DNA of 10,176 nt, from the NCBI GenBank assembly GCA_031292335.1, contig JARLHH010000100.1, forward strand, positions 1-10,176, in the 5' to 3' direction. The notes beneath the pieces are model-generated. The model was not told the DNA's origin. It was given only the letters and a program-made list of their open reading frames with translations, and searched no databases. The stretch is from Candidatus Limnocylindrales bacterium (lineage in GTDB: Bacteria; Chloroflexota; Limnocylindria; Limnocylindrales; CSP1-4). The translations under genes were made by a program, and so were the position numbers. How positions within the stretch are numbered: position 1 is the first letter of the stretch; each line of letters starts with the position of its first letter. Shown piece after piece: positions 1-6,559 of the stretch.

Positions 1-1101
1 AGCTATGACGGCGAGCATCCGGGCGAGCTGCGCCGGGCGCTCCGCCGGGCGCTCAACCACGAGCTCGCGCGCCTCTACGCCGCCTGGAACGTCGACCGTC
101 ACCAGGTCGTCGAGGTGGTGGTGGTGGGCAACGCAACCATGCGCGATCTCGCCTTCGGGCTGGACGTGGAACCGATCGGGCGGTCGCCGTACCGGTCCAC
201 GACCGAGACGGCCTGGCGTGACGGCCAGGTCGTGTCCACCGCGCTCGACCGGCGCGCCCACGAGCTCGGCATCCTGGTCCACCCGGGCGCACGCGTCTGG
301 GGCGCACCGCTCATCGCCTGCCACGTCGGCGCGGACGCGGCGGCCGACCTCGTCGCCACGGACGGCGAGGCTGTCCCGTTTCCGCGGATGCTGGTCGACG
401 TGGGCACGAACACGGAGGTGATCCTGTCCGACGGGAAGCGGACGCTGGCCTGCTCCTGCCCGGCGGGGCCGGCCTTCGAGGGCGGGCTCGTCCGCTACGG
501 GATGCCCGGCGCGGAGGGCGCCATCGAGTCCGTTCGTCGCGTGAACGGCGCGTTCACCGTGCGCACGATCGGCGACGTGGAGCCGCAGGGGATCTGCGGC
601 TCCGGGCTGGTGGACCTGCTCGCCGAGCTGCGCCGGACCGGCGCCATGAACGAGCGCGGCGCCTTCGTCGACGGCGGCACGGCCGTAACCGTGGTGCCGG
701 ACCGCGGCATCACGCTCTCGCGGGCCGACGCCAGCCACCTCGCCCAGGCGAAGGCGGCCAACGCGGTCGGCATGCAGGTGCTCCTGCGGATCCTGGGGCT
801 CGAGGCAGCGGACCTGGCCCGGCTCGACCTCGCCGGCGGCTTCGCCTCCTCGCTCGACGTCCCGAATGCCATCGCCATCGGCTTCCTGCCGGCGGTGTCC
901 CCCGAGCGCGTCGTGCGCCACGGGAACGCGTCCGTCCGCGGCGCGAAGGCGCTCCTGCTCTCGCGAGGCGCGCGCGCTCGCCTCCAGGCCCGGGTCGCGC
1001 ACATCGAGCACGTGGAGCTCGAGGCCGAGCCCGACTTCTTCGAGCTGTTCGTCGAGGGCTGCCGCCTGGAGCCGCTCCGGGCGGCGAGCGTGCCCGCGTG
1101 A
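1..1101 (+). CDS. RACo-type reductive activator of corrinoid proteins (DUF4445/ASKHA ATPase), 5'-truncated by window edge
   Basis: Open in frame from base 1, so the true start lies to the left; 366 codons are visible and end in TGA at 1099-1101. The visible part is the ASKHA-fold ATPase domain of proteins that use ATP to reduce inactive Co(II) corrinoid proteins back to Co(I). Matching segments are VVVVGNATM (115-141), the phosphate-binding VDVGTNTEV with its Asp codon at 397, AGPAFEGG near 460-486, GICGSGLVDLL near 589-621, an AKAANAVGM helix near 751-777, and AGGFASSLDVPNAIAIG near 832-882. Known RACo proteins carry an N-terminal [2Fe-2S] ferredoxin-like domain; that part would lie outside the window and cannot be judged. 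The stop overlaps the GTG start of the reductase gene by 4 nt, which implies translational coupling. The family assignment is strong; which corrinoid protein it serves is inferred from the operon (gene at 3765). Confidence 0.9.
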   Translation, partial: SYDGEHPGELRRALRRALNHELARLYAAWNVDRHQVVEVVVVGNATMRDLAFGLDVEPIGRSPYRSTTETAWRDGQVVSTALDRRAHELGILVHPGARVWGAPLIACHVGADAAADLVATDGEAVPFPRMLVDVGTNTEVILSDGKRTLACSCPAGPAFEGGLVRYGMPGAEGAIESVRRVNGAFTVRTIGDVEPQGICGSGLVDLLAELRRTGAMNERGAFVDGGTAVTVVPDRGITLSRADASHLAQAKAANAVGMQVLLRILGLEAADLARLDLAGGFASSLDVPNAIAIGFLPAVSPERVVRHGNASVRGAKALLLSRGARARLQARVAHIEHVELEAEPDFFELFVEGCRLEPLRAASVPA

Positions 1102-2648
1102 GCGCCCCGAAGCCGGGCCTCCGCGACCGGCTGACGTCGGGGGACGAGTTCGTCGTCGTCACGGAGCTGGTCCCGTGGCGCGGACCGGCGGCGGACAAGG
1201 CGGGCCGGGCAGGCCTGGCAGCCGCGCACACCCTGGTCGACGACCCGCGGATCGCGGCAATCTCGATCACGGACAATGCCGGCGGCCACGCGATGGCGCG
1301 TCCGGCGCTGCTCGCCGAGGAGTTCCTCGCCCGCGGCCAGGACGTGATCGTCCACGTGGCCTGCCGGGACCGCAGCCGCAACGGGCTCCTCTCGCTCGCC
1401 TGGGAGCTGGAGCAGCGCGGCGTGCGGAACGTGCTGGCCATCTCCGGCGATCACCCGACCGAGGGCTTCGCGGGCCTCTCGCGACCGGTGTTCGACGTGG
1501 ATTCGGTGGGCCTGCTGGCGCTCTATCGCGACCTGGTCAACCAGGGAGCGGGCGACCGCGCCGAGCCCGGGCAGCCCGGCTTCTACCTGGGCTGCGCCGT
1601 CTCGCCGTTCAAGCGCCTCGAGGCGGAGGTCGTCCCGCAATACCTGAAGCTGGCGCTCAAGGTCCGCGCGGGAGCGGACTTCGTGATCCCCCAGCTCGGC
1701 TACGACGCGCGGACCTGGGACGAGCTGCTCCGCGCGATGCGCCGCGCGGATCTCCGCGTCCCGGTGCTCGCCAACGTGTTCGTGCTCTCACGGACCGTGG
1801 CCCGCCTCTTCAACGCGAACCAAGTCCCCGGCTGCGTCGTATCGGACGAGCTGCTCGCGGTCGCGGAGCGCGAGGCGGCGGCGCCGGACAGAGGCCGGGC
1901 CTTCTTCCTCGAGCTCGCGGCGCGCCAGGTGGCGATCGCCCGGGGCCTCGGGTTCCGGGGCGTCTACCTTGCCGGCCACCTGCCCGCCGCCGACGTGGCG
2001 AAGGTGCTCGACACGGCCGCCGGCTACGCGCCCGACGACTGGCGTGCCTTCGCGAAGGAGATCAGCTACGCGCCGCAGGGGAGCTTCCGGCTGTTCGCCG
2101 GCGATCCCGCGACCGGCCTCGCGACCGACGCGCTGCACCCCGCTTACGCGCGGACCCTCACGGCGCGTGCGCGCCGCGGGGCACGCCGCCGCGCGTCGGC
2201 CTGGTACAAGGCGAACCGGCTCGCCCACCGCGCTCTCTTCGCACCTGGATCGCCGGGGTTCCGGGCCGCCGGGCGCGCCTACGGGCAGGTCGAGCGGCTC
2301 CACCTGGGCCGGCCGCTCCACGTCCTGGAGCAGGCGGTCAAGGTGCCGCTCTACGACTGCCGGGACTGCGGCGACTGCTCGCTCCCCGATGTCGCCTACC
2401 TGTGCCCGGAGTCGCAGTGCCCGAAGGGTGAGCGCAACGGCCCCTGCGGAGGCTCGCACGACGGGATCTGCGAGGTTGCCCCGAAGCGCTGCGTGTGGGT
2501 CCGCGCCTATGAGCGCCTGAAGCCCTACGGCGAGGAGCTCGCCATGCTTGAGCGTCCTCCCGTCATCGTCGACAACCGGCTCCGGCGCACCAGCGCCTGG
2601 GCGAACACCTTCCTCGAACGCGACCACTTCGCGAAGGGAGCACCATGA
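1098..2648 (+). CDS. Methylenetetrahydrofolate reductase fused to MetV-like C-terminal domain (MetF-MetV)
   Basis: 516 aa, GTG start inside the preceding stop (GTGA). Residues about 15-310 form the MTHFR TIM barrel, which interconverts 5-methyl-THF and 5,10-methylene-THF using flavin. The active-site-like Glu is in VTELVPWRG (E23), followed by ISITDNAGG, HVACRDRSRNGL, VLAISGDHP and KVRAGADFVIPQLGYD, in the order expected for MetF. Residues about 395-490 resemble MetV / the MTHFR C-terminal domain: eight cysteines at 421, 424, 427, 436, 441, 450, 458 and 465, including CRDCGDC, CPESQCPKG and GPCGGSHDGIC. In acetogens MetV is usually a separate metal-binding subunit that works with MetF; here both are on one chain. 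The linker at about 340-395 is Arg-rich. The gene overlaps the methyltransferase gene by ATGA. The partner electron carrier is not visible, so NAD(P)H versus ferredoxin use and direction are open. Confidence 0.92.
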   Translation: MSAPKPGLRDRLTSGDEFVVVTELVPWRGPAADKAGRAGLAAAHTLVDDPRIAAISITDNAGGHAMARPALLAEEFLARGQDVIVHVACRDRSRNGLLSLAWELEQRGVRNVLAISGDHPTEGFAGLSRPVFDVDSVGLLALYRDLVNQGAGDRAEPGQPGFYLGCAVSPFKRLEAEVVPQYLKLALKVRAGADFVIPQLGYDARTWDELLRAMRRADLRVPVLANVFVLSRTVARLFNANQVPGCVVSDELLAVAEREAAAPDRGRAFFLELAARQVAIARGLGFRGVYLAGHLPAADVAKVLDTAAGYAPDDWRAFAKEISYAPQGSFRLFAGDPATGLATDALHPAYARTLTARARRGARRRASAWYKANRLAHRALFAPGSPGFRAAGRAYGQVERLHLGRPLHVLEQAVKVPLYDCRDCGDCSLPDVAYLCPESQCPKGERNGPCGGSHDGICEVAPKRCVWVRAYERLKPYGEELAMLERPPVIVDNRLRRTSAWANTFLERDHFAKGAP

Positions 2649-3679
2649 CGGCGATGGCCGGCCGGCCGTTCATCGTGATCGGCGAGAACATCCATGCGAC
2701 GCGCGTGGTCCTGCGGGGCGGCTCGCGCGTGGCGGCGCTGCCGGACGGCCGCCCGGCCCTCCCGTTCACGGACGAGGCGGCCGTCGAGCGGCTCCTCCCG
2801 GTCCCGGACGCGGCGCTCGACGGCCCCGACGGGCCGAAGCAGCGGGTGAAGCACGTCAAGGCGGCCGTCATCGCCGGCATGGGCGGCGACGGTGCGGCGG
2901 CCGAGCTGGGGCGCGCGTACCTCCGCGCGATGGCCCGCCGCCAGGCCGCGGCGGGCGCCTCGTATCTCGACCTGAACGTCGACGAGGTGACCACGGACGT
3001 GGAGGCCCGGATCGCGGCCATGCGCTGGCTGGTCGCCGCGATCGAGGATGCGACCGACGTCCCGCTTGCGCTCGACTCGTCTTCGGCGGCCGTCCTCGGG
3101 GCGGGCCTGGACGCGGCGTCCCGTCGTGCGGGCGCGCCGCTCCTCAACTCGGCCGCGCTCGATCGCCTCGACGTGCTCGACTTCGCCGCCGGCAACGGCT
3201 GCGGGGTGGTGCTCTCGGCGACCGGAGCGGGCTCCATGCCGGCCAACGCGGACGAGCGCGTCGCGAACGGTCGGGCGCTCATCGACGCGGCCGTCGCGCG
3301 CGGCCTGGACCTCGCCGCGCTGTACGTCGATTCGCTCGTCCTCCCGGTCGCGGTTGACCCGGAGGCAGGACGCTCGTTCCTGGCCGCCGTGCGCACGCTC
3401 CGGGCGGCGTTCGGGGCCGGGCTGCACCTCACCGGCGGGCTCTCGAACGTGAGCTTCGGGCTGCCGGCTCGCCGGCTTCTCAACGACGTCTTCATCGACC
3501 TGGCCATCGCCGCCGGGGCGGACAGTGGCATCATCGACCCGCTGGCAAACGACCCGCGGCGGATCGCCGGTCTCGATCGCGGGTCGCGGGCGTACCGACT
3601 GGCCAGCGACCTCCTGACGGGCGCCGACCCCTACGGGGGCGAGTTCCTGGTGGCCTTCCGCGCGGGCGAGCTTGCCTGA
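2645..3679 (+). CDS. Pterin-binding methyltetrahydrofolate:corrinoid methyltransferase (DHPS-fold, AcsE/MtgA-like)
   Basis: 344 aa. The ATG overlaps the previous stop (ATGA) and has an AAGGGAG ribosome site at 2634-2640. The protein is a TIM-barrel pterin-binding domain of the type that moves a methyl group between tetrahydrofolate and a corrinoid protein's cobalt. Signature positions are GENIH (13-17), YLDLNVD (107-113), LDSSS (D144), LLNS, LYVDSLVLPV (D229) and GLSNVSFGLP (N268), followed by R and LN. These line up with the DVNVG, LDST, YIDP and GLSNVS elements of AcsE and the folate domain of MetH, including the Asn needed for methyl transfer. It is longer than AcsE (about 262 aa): a segment of roughly 60 residues lies between GENIH and the first long helix. 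The residue after NV is Asp where AcsE has Gly. Position between the reductase and the corrinoid protein supports the call over dihydropteroate synthase. Its exact corrinoid partner is inferred. Confidence 0.88.
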   Translation: MTAMAGRPFIVIGENIHATRVVLRGGSRVAALPDGRPALPFTDEAAVERLLPVPDAALDGPDGPKQRVKHVKAAVIAGMGGDGAAAELGRAYLRAMARRQAAAGASYLDLNVDEVTTDVEARIAAMRWLVAAIEDATDVPLALDSSSAAVLGAGLDAASRRAGAPLLNSAALDRLDVLDFAAGNGCGVVLSATGAGSMPANADERVANGRALIDAAVARGLDLAALYVDSLVLPVAVDPEAGRSFLAAVRTLRAAFGAGLHLTGGLSNVSFGLPARRLLNDVFIDLAIAAGADSGIIDPLANDPRRIAGLDRGSRAYRLASDLLTGADPYGGEFLVAFRAGELA

Positions 3680-3720
3680 GGCGCGGCGAAGGGAGCGGCG
3701 GCCGGCCGGCGCGAAGCGGG

Positions 3721-3743
3721 ACGGCAGGACGGAACGGCAGGAC
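3721..3743 (+). repeat. Short direct repeat in the spacer before the corrinoid-protein gene
   Basis: The 10-mer ACGGCAGGAC occurs at 3721-3730 and again at 3734-3743, a 13-nt period, within a purine-rich 85-nt spacer (3680-3764). The same spacer contains the palindrome GGCCGGCC at 3700-3707. This is the only gap of that size inside the operon, so it may shape mRNA structure or processing ahead of the corrinoid protein gene. The repeat itself is plain; any function is speculative. Confidence 0.4.
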
Positions 3744-3764
3744 AGGCAACGGGAGAGACGACGG

Positions 3765-4397
3765 ATGGCGAACCTGGCGGCGCTCAAGGAGGCGGTCGAG
3801 GTCGGCGACCGCGCTTCGGCGGTTCGGATCACCCGGGAGGCGGTCGACGAAGGCCTCGACCCGCGGACGATCCTGGCCGCGATGACCGCGGCCATGGAGG
3901 TCATCGGCACCCGGTTCCAGAACCAGGAGATCTACGTCCCGGAGATGCTGATCTCCGCCCGGGCGATGAAGGAGGCGACCGCAGTCCTGGAACCCGTCCT
4001 GGTCGAGGCGGGCATCCGACCCCAGCACACCGCCGTCATCGGCACGATCAAGGGCGACCTGCACGACATCGGTAAGAACCTGGTCGCGATGATGTGGAAG
4101 GGCGCCAACATCGAGGTGATCGACCTGGGCACGAACGTCTCACCGGAGCGCTTCGTCGAGGCGGCCCGGGAGCACGGCGCCCACCTGGTCGGGATCAGCG
4201 CGCTCCTGACCACCACGATGGTGGGGATGAGGGACGTCGTCGCCGCGATCCGCGCCGCGGACCTCGGCGGGATCAAGGTGATCATCGGCGGCGCCCCCGT
4301 CACGCAGGACTTCGCCGACCAGATCGGCGCGGACGGCTACGCGCCGGACGCGGCGTCGGCGGTCGAGGTCGCGCGGGAGGCGCTTCGAGCGGGCTGA
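3765..4397 (+). CDS. Methyltransferase cognate corrinoid protein (B12-binding)
   Basis: 210 aa from the ATG at 3765, preceded by GGGAGAG at 3751-3757. An upstream TTG at 3672 would add a 31-residue Arg-rich stretch unlike the family and was not chosen. The N-terminal residues 1-85 form the helical cap domain of corrinoid proteins (ANLAALKEAVEVGD, IGTRFQNQEIYVPEMLISARAMKEA). The C-terminal Rossmann domain carries GTIKGDLHDIGKNLV with the DxHxxG motif D98, H100, G103; H100 should ligate cobalt from below. GTNVSPERFVEAA, GISALLTTTM and IIGGAPVT follow as expected for MtbC/MttC/MtaC-type proteins. Length matches the family (about 210-220 aa). It would carry the methyl group between a substrate-specific methyltransferase (not in the window) and the pterin methyltransferase just upstream, and be reactivated by the RACo-type protein at the left edge. 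The substrate cannot be read from this protein. Confidence 0.93.
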   Translation: MANLAALKEAVEVGDRASAVRITREAVDEGLDPRTILAAMTAAMEVIGTRFQNQEIYVPEMLISARAMKEATAVLEPVLVEAGIRPQHTAVIGTIKGDLHDIGKNLVAMMWKGANIEVIDLGTNVSPERFVEAAREHGAHLVGISALLTTTMVGMRDVVAAIRAADLGGIKVIIGGAPVTQDFADQIGADGYAPDAASAVEVAREALRAG

Positions 4398-4422
4398 GGC
4401 ACGCACGGAGCGCTCGTCAGCC
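4392..4422. terminator. Possible bidirectional terminator between the convergent corrinoid and DUF1638 genes
   Basis: GGCTGA (4392-4397) and TCAGCC (4417-4422) form a perfect 6-bp inverted repeat, and each arm contains the stop codon of one of the two convergent genes. The 19-nt loop holds the palindrome GAGCGCTC (4408-4415). There is no T-tract on either strand, so intrinsic termination is uncertain. Confidence 0.3.
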
Positions 4423-5175
4423 GGCCGGCGTGGCGGGCTCCGCCCGGATCACACCGTCGTCGTACGACATCGCGAGCCGCTCGCCGGGCTGCAGGACCAG
4501 GAAGTCGGCCGGGTCCCAGGCGCCGTCGATCAGGCGCCGGACCAGGAGCAGCTCACCGACCAGCTTCGCGAACCCCCAGCCGCGCCGATCGGCGTCGTCG
4601 CGGGCACGGGCCTCGGCCCCGGCAGCCGCCTCCGGCGCGGCCACTCCCATCTCCACGAAGGCGGCCCGGTCGTAGTGGGAGCGCCAGGCGCCCAGCGCCT
4701 CCATCAGGTACGCGGCGTTGTCCTCGCCGTACTTCGCCACGTACTCCTCGTAGGTCGCGCGCGCGGACGCGTCCGAGACCGCGCCGACGCCGGCGAACGC
4801 GCTGCCGTCGTCGGTGCGCTCCAGGTAGTCCTGGACGTACCAGTAGGTGCCCGGGTTGGCCGTGAACTCGGCCTGGTAGCGGGCGCGGTCGCCCAGGAAG
4901 AGCGTGATGCAATCGTGGGCACGCGGCACGGCGAGCGGGATGGCCCCGGCCCGGAGACCGGCAGTCGCGCCGCCGCAGAGCCCGTAGGCCAGCGCCACCG
5001 CGTCGTACGGCGCGCCGACCCCGTCGATCTCGGCCTGGAGGACCGCACGCAGGTTCGGCGGGTCGTCGTGCAGGCCGCGCCGGTTGAGCCGGACGTCCAC
5101 TACGTGCGGGGAGCGCGCAGCGCACAGGTAGACCGACCGGGCGAGGACCTCGCAGGTCAGGGCGAGCAGGCGCAT
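4417..5175 (-). CDS. DUF1638 family protein, function unknown
   Basis: 252 aa on the minus strand, ATG at 5175-5173 and TGA at 4419-4417. The start is chosen because DUF1638 proteins begin near an ACEVLAR-like motif, here ALTCEVLAR (residues 5-13). Other family-like segments are YDAVALAYGLCGG (C67), VPRAHDCITLFLG (H87-D88-C89), PGTYWYVQDYLER, and an EEYVAKYGEDNAAYLMEALGAW helix. The conserved Cys/His residues could bind a metal, but this is inference. No signal peptide or membrane segment is seen, so it should be cytoplasmic. The family has no firmly known biochemical role; from memory its members tend to sit beside corrinoid methyltransferase (MttB/MtgB-type) genes, which agrees with the operon ending 19 nt away on the other strand. 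A TAGGCT box lies 8 nt before the ATG and no Shine-Dalgarno is visible, suggesting a separate, possibly leaderless, transcript. Confidence 0.85.
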   Translation of the reverse strand: MRLLALTCEVLARSVYLCAARSPHVVDVRLNRRGLHDDPPNLRAVLQAEIDGVGAPYDAVALAYGLCGGATAGLRAGAIPLAVPRAHDCITLFLGDRARYQAEFTANPGTYWYVQDYLERTDDGSAFAGVGAVSDASARATYEEYVAKYGEDNAAYLMEALGAWRSHYDRAAFVEMGVAAPEAAAGAEARARDDADRRGWGFAKLVGELLLVRRLIDGAWDPADFLVLQPGERLAMSYDDGVIRAEPATPAG

Positions 5176-5183
5176 CGCCGACA

Positions 5184-5189
5184 AGCCTA
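5184..5189 (-). promoter_or_regulatory. Candidate -10 box of the DUF1638 gene (leaderless layout)
   Basis: Read on the minus strand the bases are TAGGCT, fitting TAnnnT, with 8 nt between the box and the ATG at 5175. Transcription would then start one or two bases before the ATG. No convincing -35 box is visible at 16-18 nt upstream. Confidence 0.35.
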
Positions 5190-5270
5190 GCAGCGGCCGT
5201 GCGCCAGGTGCCCCGGGCGCCGGACACAGGCCCCGGTACCACGCACGGCTCCCGGGCGCCCGGTTGCGCC

Positions 5271-5292
5271 CGCCCCTGTATCGTTCGGGGCG
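5271..5292 (+). promoter_or_regulatory. Inverted repeat with -10-like box in the aminotransferase promoter region
   Basis: CGCCCC (5271-5276) and GGGGCG (5287-5292) form a perfect 6-bp inverted repeat around a 10-nt loop that contains TATCGT (5279-5284), one of the few AT-containing stretches in the 144-nt divergent intergenic region. If TATCGT is a -10 box, the start point would be near 5291, giving a leader of about 29 nt with CAGGAG at 5305-5310. The repeat could be an operator; the protein binding it is unknown. Confidence 0.35.
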
Positions 5293-5319
5293 TCCAACCG
5301 TACGCAGGAGCACCGCACC

Positions 5320-6525
5320 GTGGCCCTTCCGTCGCTTGCCCGGATCCCCGCCCCGCCCGACTCGATCCTCGGCCTGTCCGAGGCGGCCCGCGCCGACACC
5401 CGGAGCGGGAAGATCAACCTGTCGCTGGGCGTGTTCGTGGACGAGACCGGGACCACGCCGGTCCTGGCGTCCGTGACCGAGGCCGAGCGACGCATCCTCG
5501 CGGCGGGCCGGAGCAAGCTCTACCGGCCGATCGACGGCGACGCGGCGTTCCGCGACGCGGTTCGCGACCTCGTCTTCACGCCCGAGCACGAGGTCGTCCG
5601 CTCCGGGCGCGTCGCCGTCAGCCAGACCCCCGGCGGCACGGGCGGGCTGCGTGTCGCGGCCGACTTCATCCGGCAGACCGGCGGGAGCGGCACGATCTGG
5701 ATGAGCCAGCCAACATGGCCGAACCACCCCCAGCTCTTCTCGGCCGCCGGTTTCCTGATCCGCGAGTATCCGTACACGGACCCAACGGGACGGAGAATCG
5801 ACGAGGACGCCCTGCTCGCGGCACTCGGCGAGGCGTCGCCGGGCGACGTCGTGCTGCTCCACGGCTCGTGTCACAACCCGACCGGCGTCGATCCCTCGCC
5901 GGCGCTGTGGCGGAGGATCGGCGACCTCGTGGAGGACCGGCGGCTCCTGCCGCTCGTCGACTTCGCCTACCAGGGATTCGGAGACGGGCTCCGCGAGGAC
6001 GCCGACTGGATGGACGGGCTCCTGCGCCCCGGCCTGGAGCTCCTCGTCTCGACCTCGTACTCGAAGAGCTTTGCCCTGTACAACGAGCGGGTCGGGGCCC
6101 TGGTCCTCGTGGCCGGGTCGGCCGCCCAGGCCGCGGCCGCGCAATCGCACGTGCGGTTCGCCATCCGCTGCAACTACTCGAACCCACCCTCGCACGGTGG
6201 CGACATCGTGGCGACGATCCTCGGCGACCCCGAGCTGCGCGCCCGGTGGGAGATCGAGCTGGCCGGCATGCGGTCGCGGATCAAGGCGAACCGCGCGGCG
6301 CTCGTCGAGGCGATCGACGCGCGCGGCATCCCCGGCGACTGGGCGCCCATCGCGGCGCAGCGCGGGATGTTCGCGCTCCTCGGGCTCAGCCTGGACCAGG
6401 TGGCGCGGCTCCGCGAGGAGCACGCCGTCTACGTGGTCGGGCGCGGCAGGATCAACGTGGCGGGCCTGACGCCCGCGACCGTGGGACCGTTCGCCGACGC
6501 GCTGGGAGCCGTCGTCGCCGGCTGA
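5320..6525 (+). CDS. aspC: Class I-alpha aspartate/aromatic aminotransferase (AspC/TyrB type)
   Basis: 401 aa, close to E. coli AspC/TyrB (about 396 aa) and collinear with it throughout. The GTG start at 5320 is preceded by CAGGAG at 5305-5310, and the N-terminus (PAPPDSILGLSEAARADTRSGKINLSLGVF) matches the usual AspC start. The PLP lysine is K249 in SYSKSFALYNERVG. Other active-site elements are QTPGGTG (phosphate loop), PTWPNH (stacking Trp), HNPTGVDPS (Asn), DFAYQGF (Asp and Tyr), R257, R283 in AIRCNYSNPP (the arginine that binds a dicarboxylate side chain) and R377 in GRGRINVAG (alpha-carboxylate). It should transfer the amino group between aspartate or glutamate and 2-oxo acids in the cytoplasm, making aspartate from oxaloacetate and possibly acting on aromatic amino acids. 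AspC and TyrB substrate ranges cannot be separated by sight. It has no obvious link to the C1 operon. Confidence 0.92.
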   Translation: MALPSLARIPAPPDSILGLSEAARADTRSGKINLSLGVFVDETGTTPVLASVTEAERRILAAGRSKLYRPIDGDAAFRDAVRDLVFTPEHEVVRSGRVAVSQTPGGTGGLRVAADFIRQTGGSGTIWMSQPTWPNHPQLFSAAGFLIREYPYTDPTGRRIDEDALLAALGEASPGDVVLLHGSCHNPTGVDPSPALWRRIGDLVEDRRLLPLVDFAYQGFGDGLREDADWMDGLLRPGLELLVSTSYSKSFALYNERVGALVLVAGSAAQAAAAQSHVRFAIRCNYSNPPSHGGDIVATILGDPELRARWEIELAGMRSRIKANRAALVEAIDARGIPGDWAPIAAQRGMFALLGLSLDQVARLREEHAVYVVGRGRINVAGLTPATVGPFADALGAVVAG

Positions 6526-6544
6526 ACGCATCTCCCGGCCGGCG
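6516..6544 (+). terminator. Weak terminator-like inverted repeat after the aminotransferase gene
   Basis: CGCCGGC (6516-6522) and GCCGGCG (6538-6544) form a perfect 7-bp inverted repeat with a 15-nt loop. The left arm ends just before the TGA at 6523-6525. No T-tract follows, so the evidence is the repeat and its position between two separately promoted genes. Confidence 0.35.
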
Positions 6545-6547
6545 CCG

Positions 6548-6553
6548 TACCAT
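6548..6553 (+). promoter_or_regulatory. Candidate -10 box of the GIY-YIG-like gene (leaderless layout)
   Basis: TACCAT lies 6 nt before the ATG at 6560, so transcription would begin at or next to the A of the start codon. No Shine-Dalgarno sequence is present between the box and the ATG, and no good -35 box is seen. Confidence 0.4.
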
Positions 6554-6559
6554 CGTTGC

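Noticed and set aside
866..2431. Long open frame of 521 codons on the plus strand across the RACo and MTHFR genes
   Set aside because: It is rich in Arg, Pro, Gly and Ala with no family motif, and lies out of frame under two clearly recognised genes; typical of high-GC DNA.
2645..3679. Dihydropteroate synthase (folP) for the pterin-binding protein
   Set aside because: The GLSNVSFGLP motif and the operon partners point to methyl-THF:corrinoid methyl transfer, not folate synthesis.
3672..3764. TTG start at 3672 for the corrinoid protein
   Set aside because: It adds 31 Arg-rich residues absent from the family, while the ATG at 3765 has a ribosome site and the expected N-terminus.
2525..3910. 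Open frame of 461 codons on the minus strand
   Set aside because: Low-complexity Arg/Ala/Val-rich product antisense to the pterin methyltransferase and corrinoid genes; no recognisable domain.
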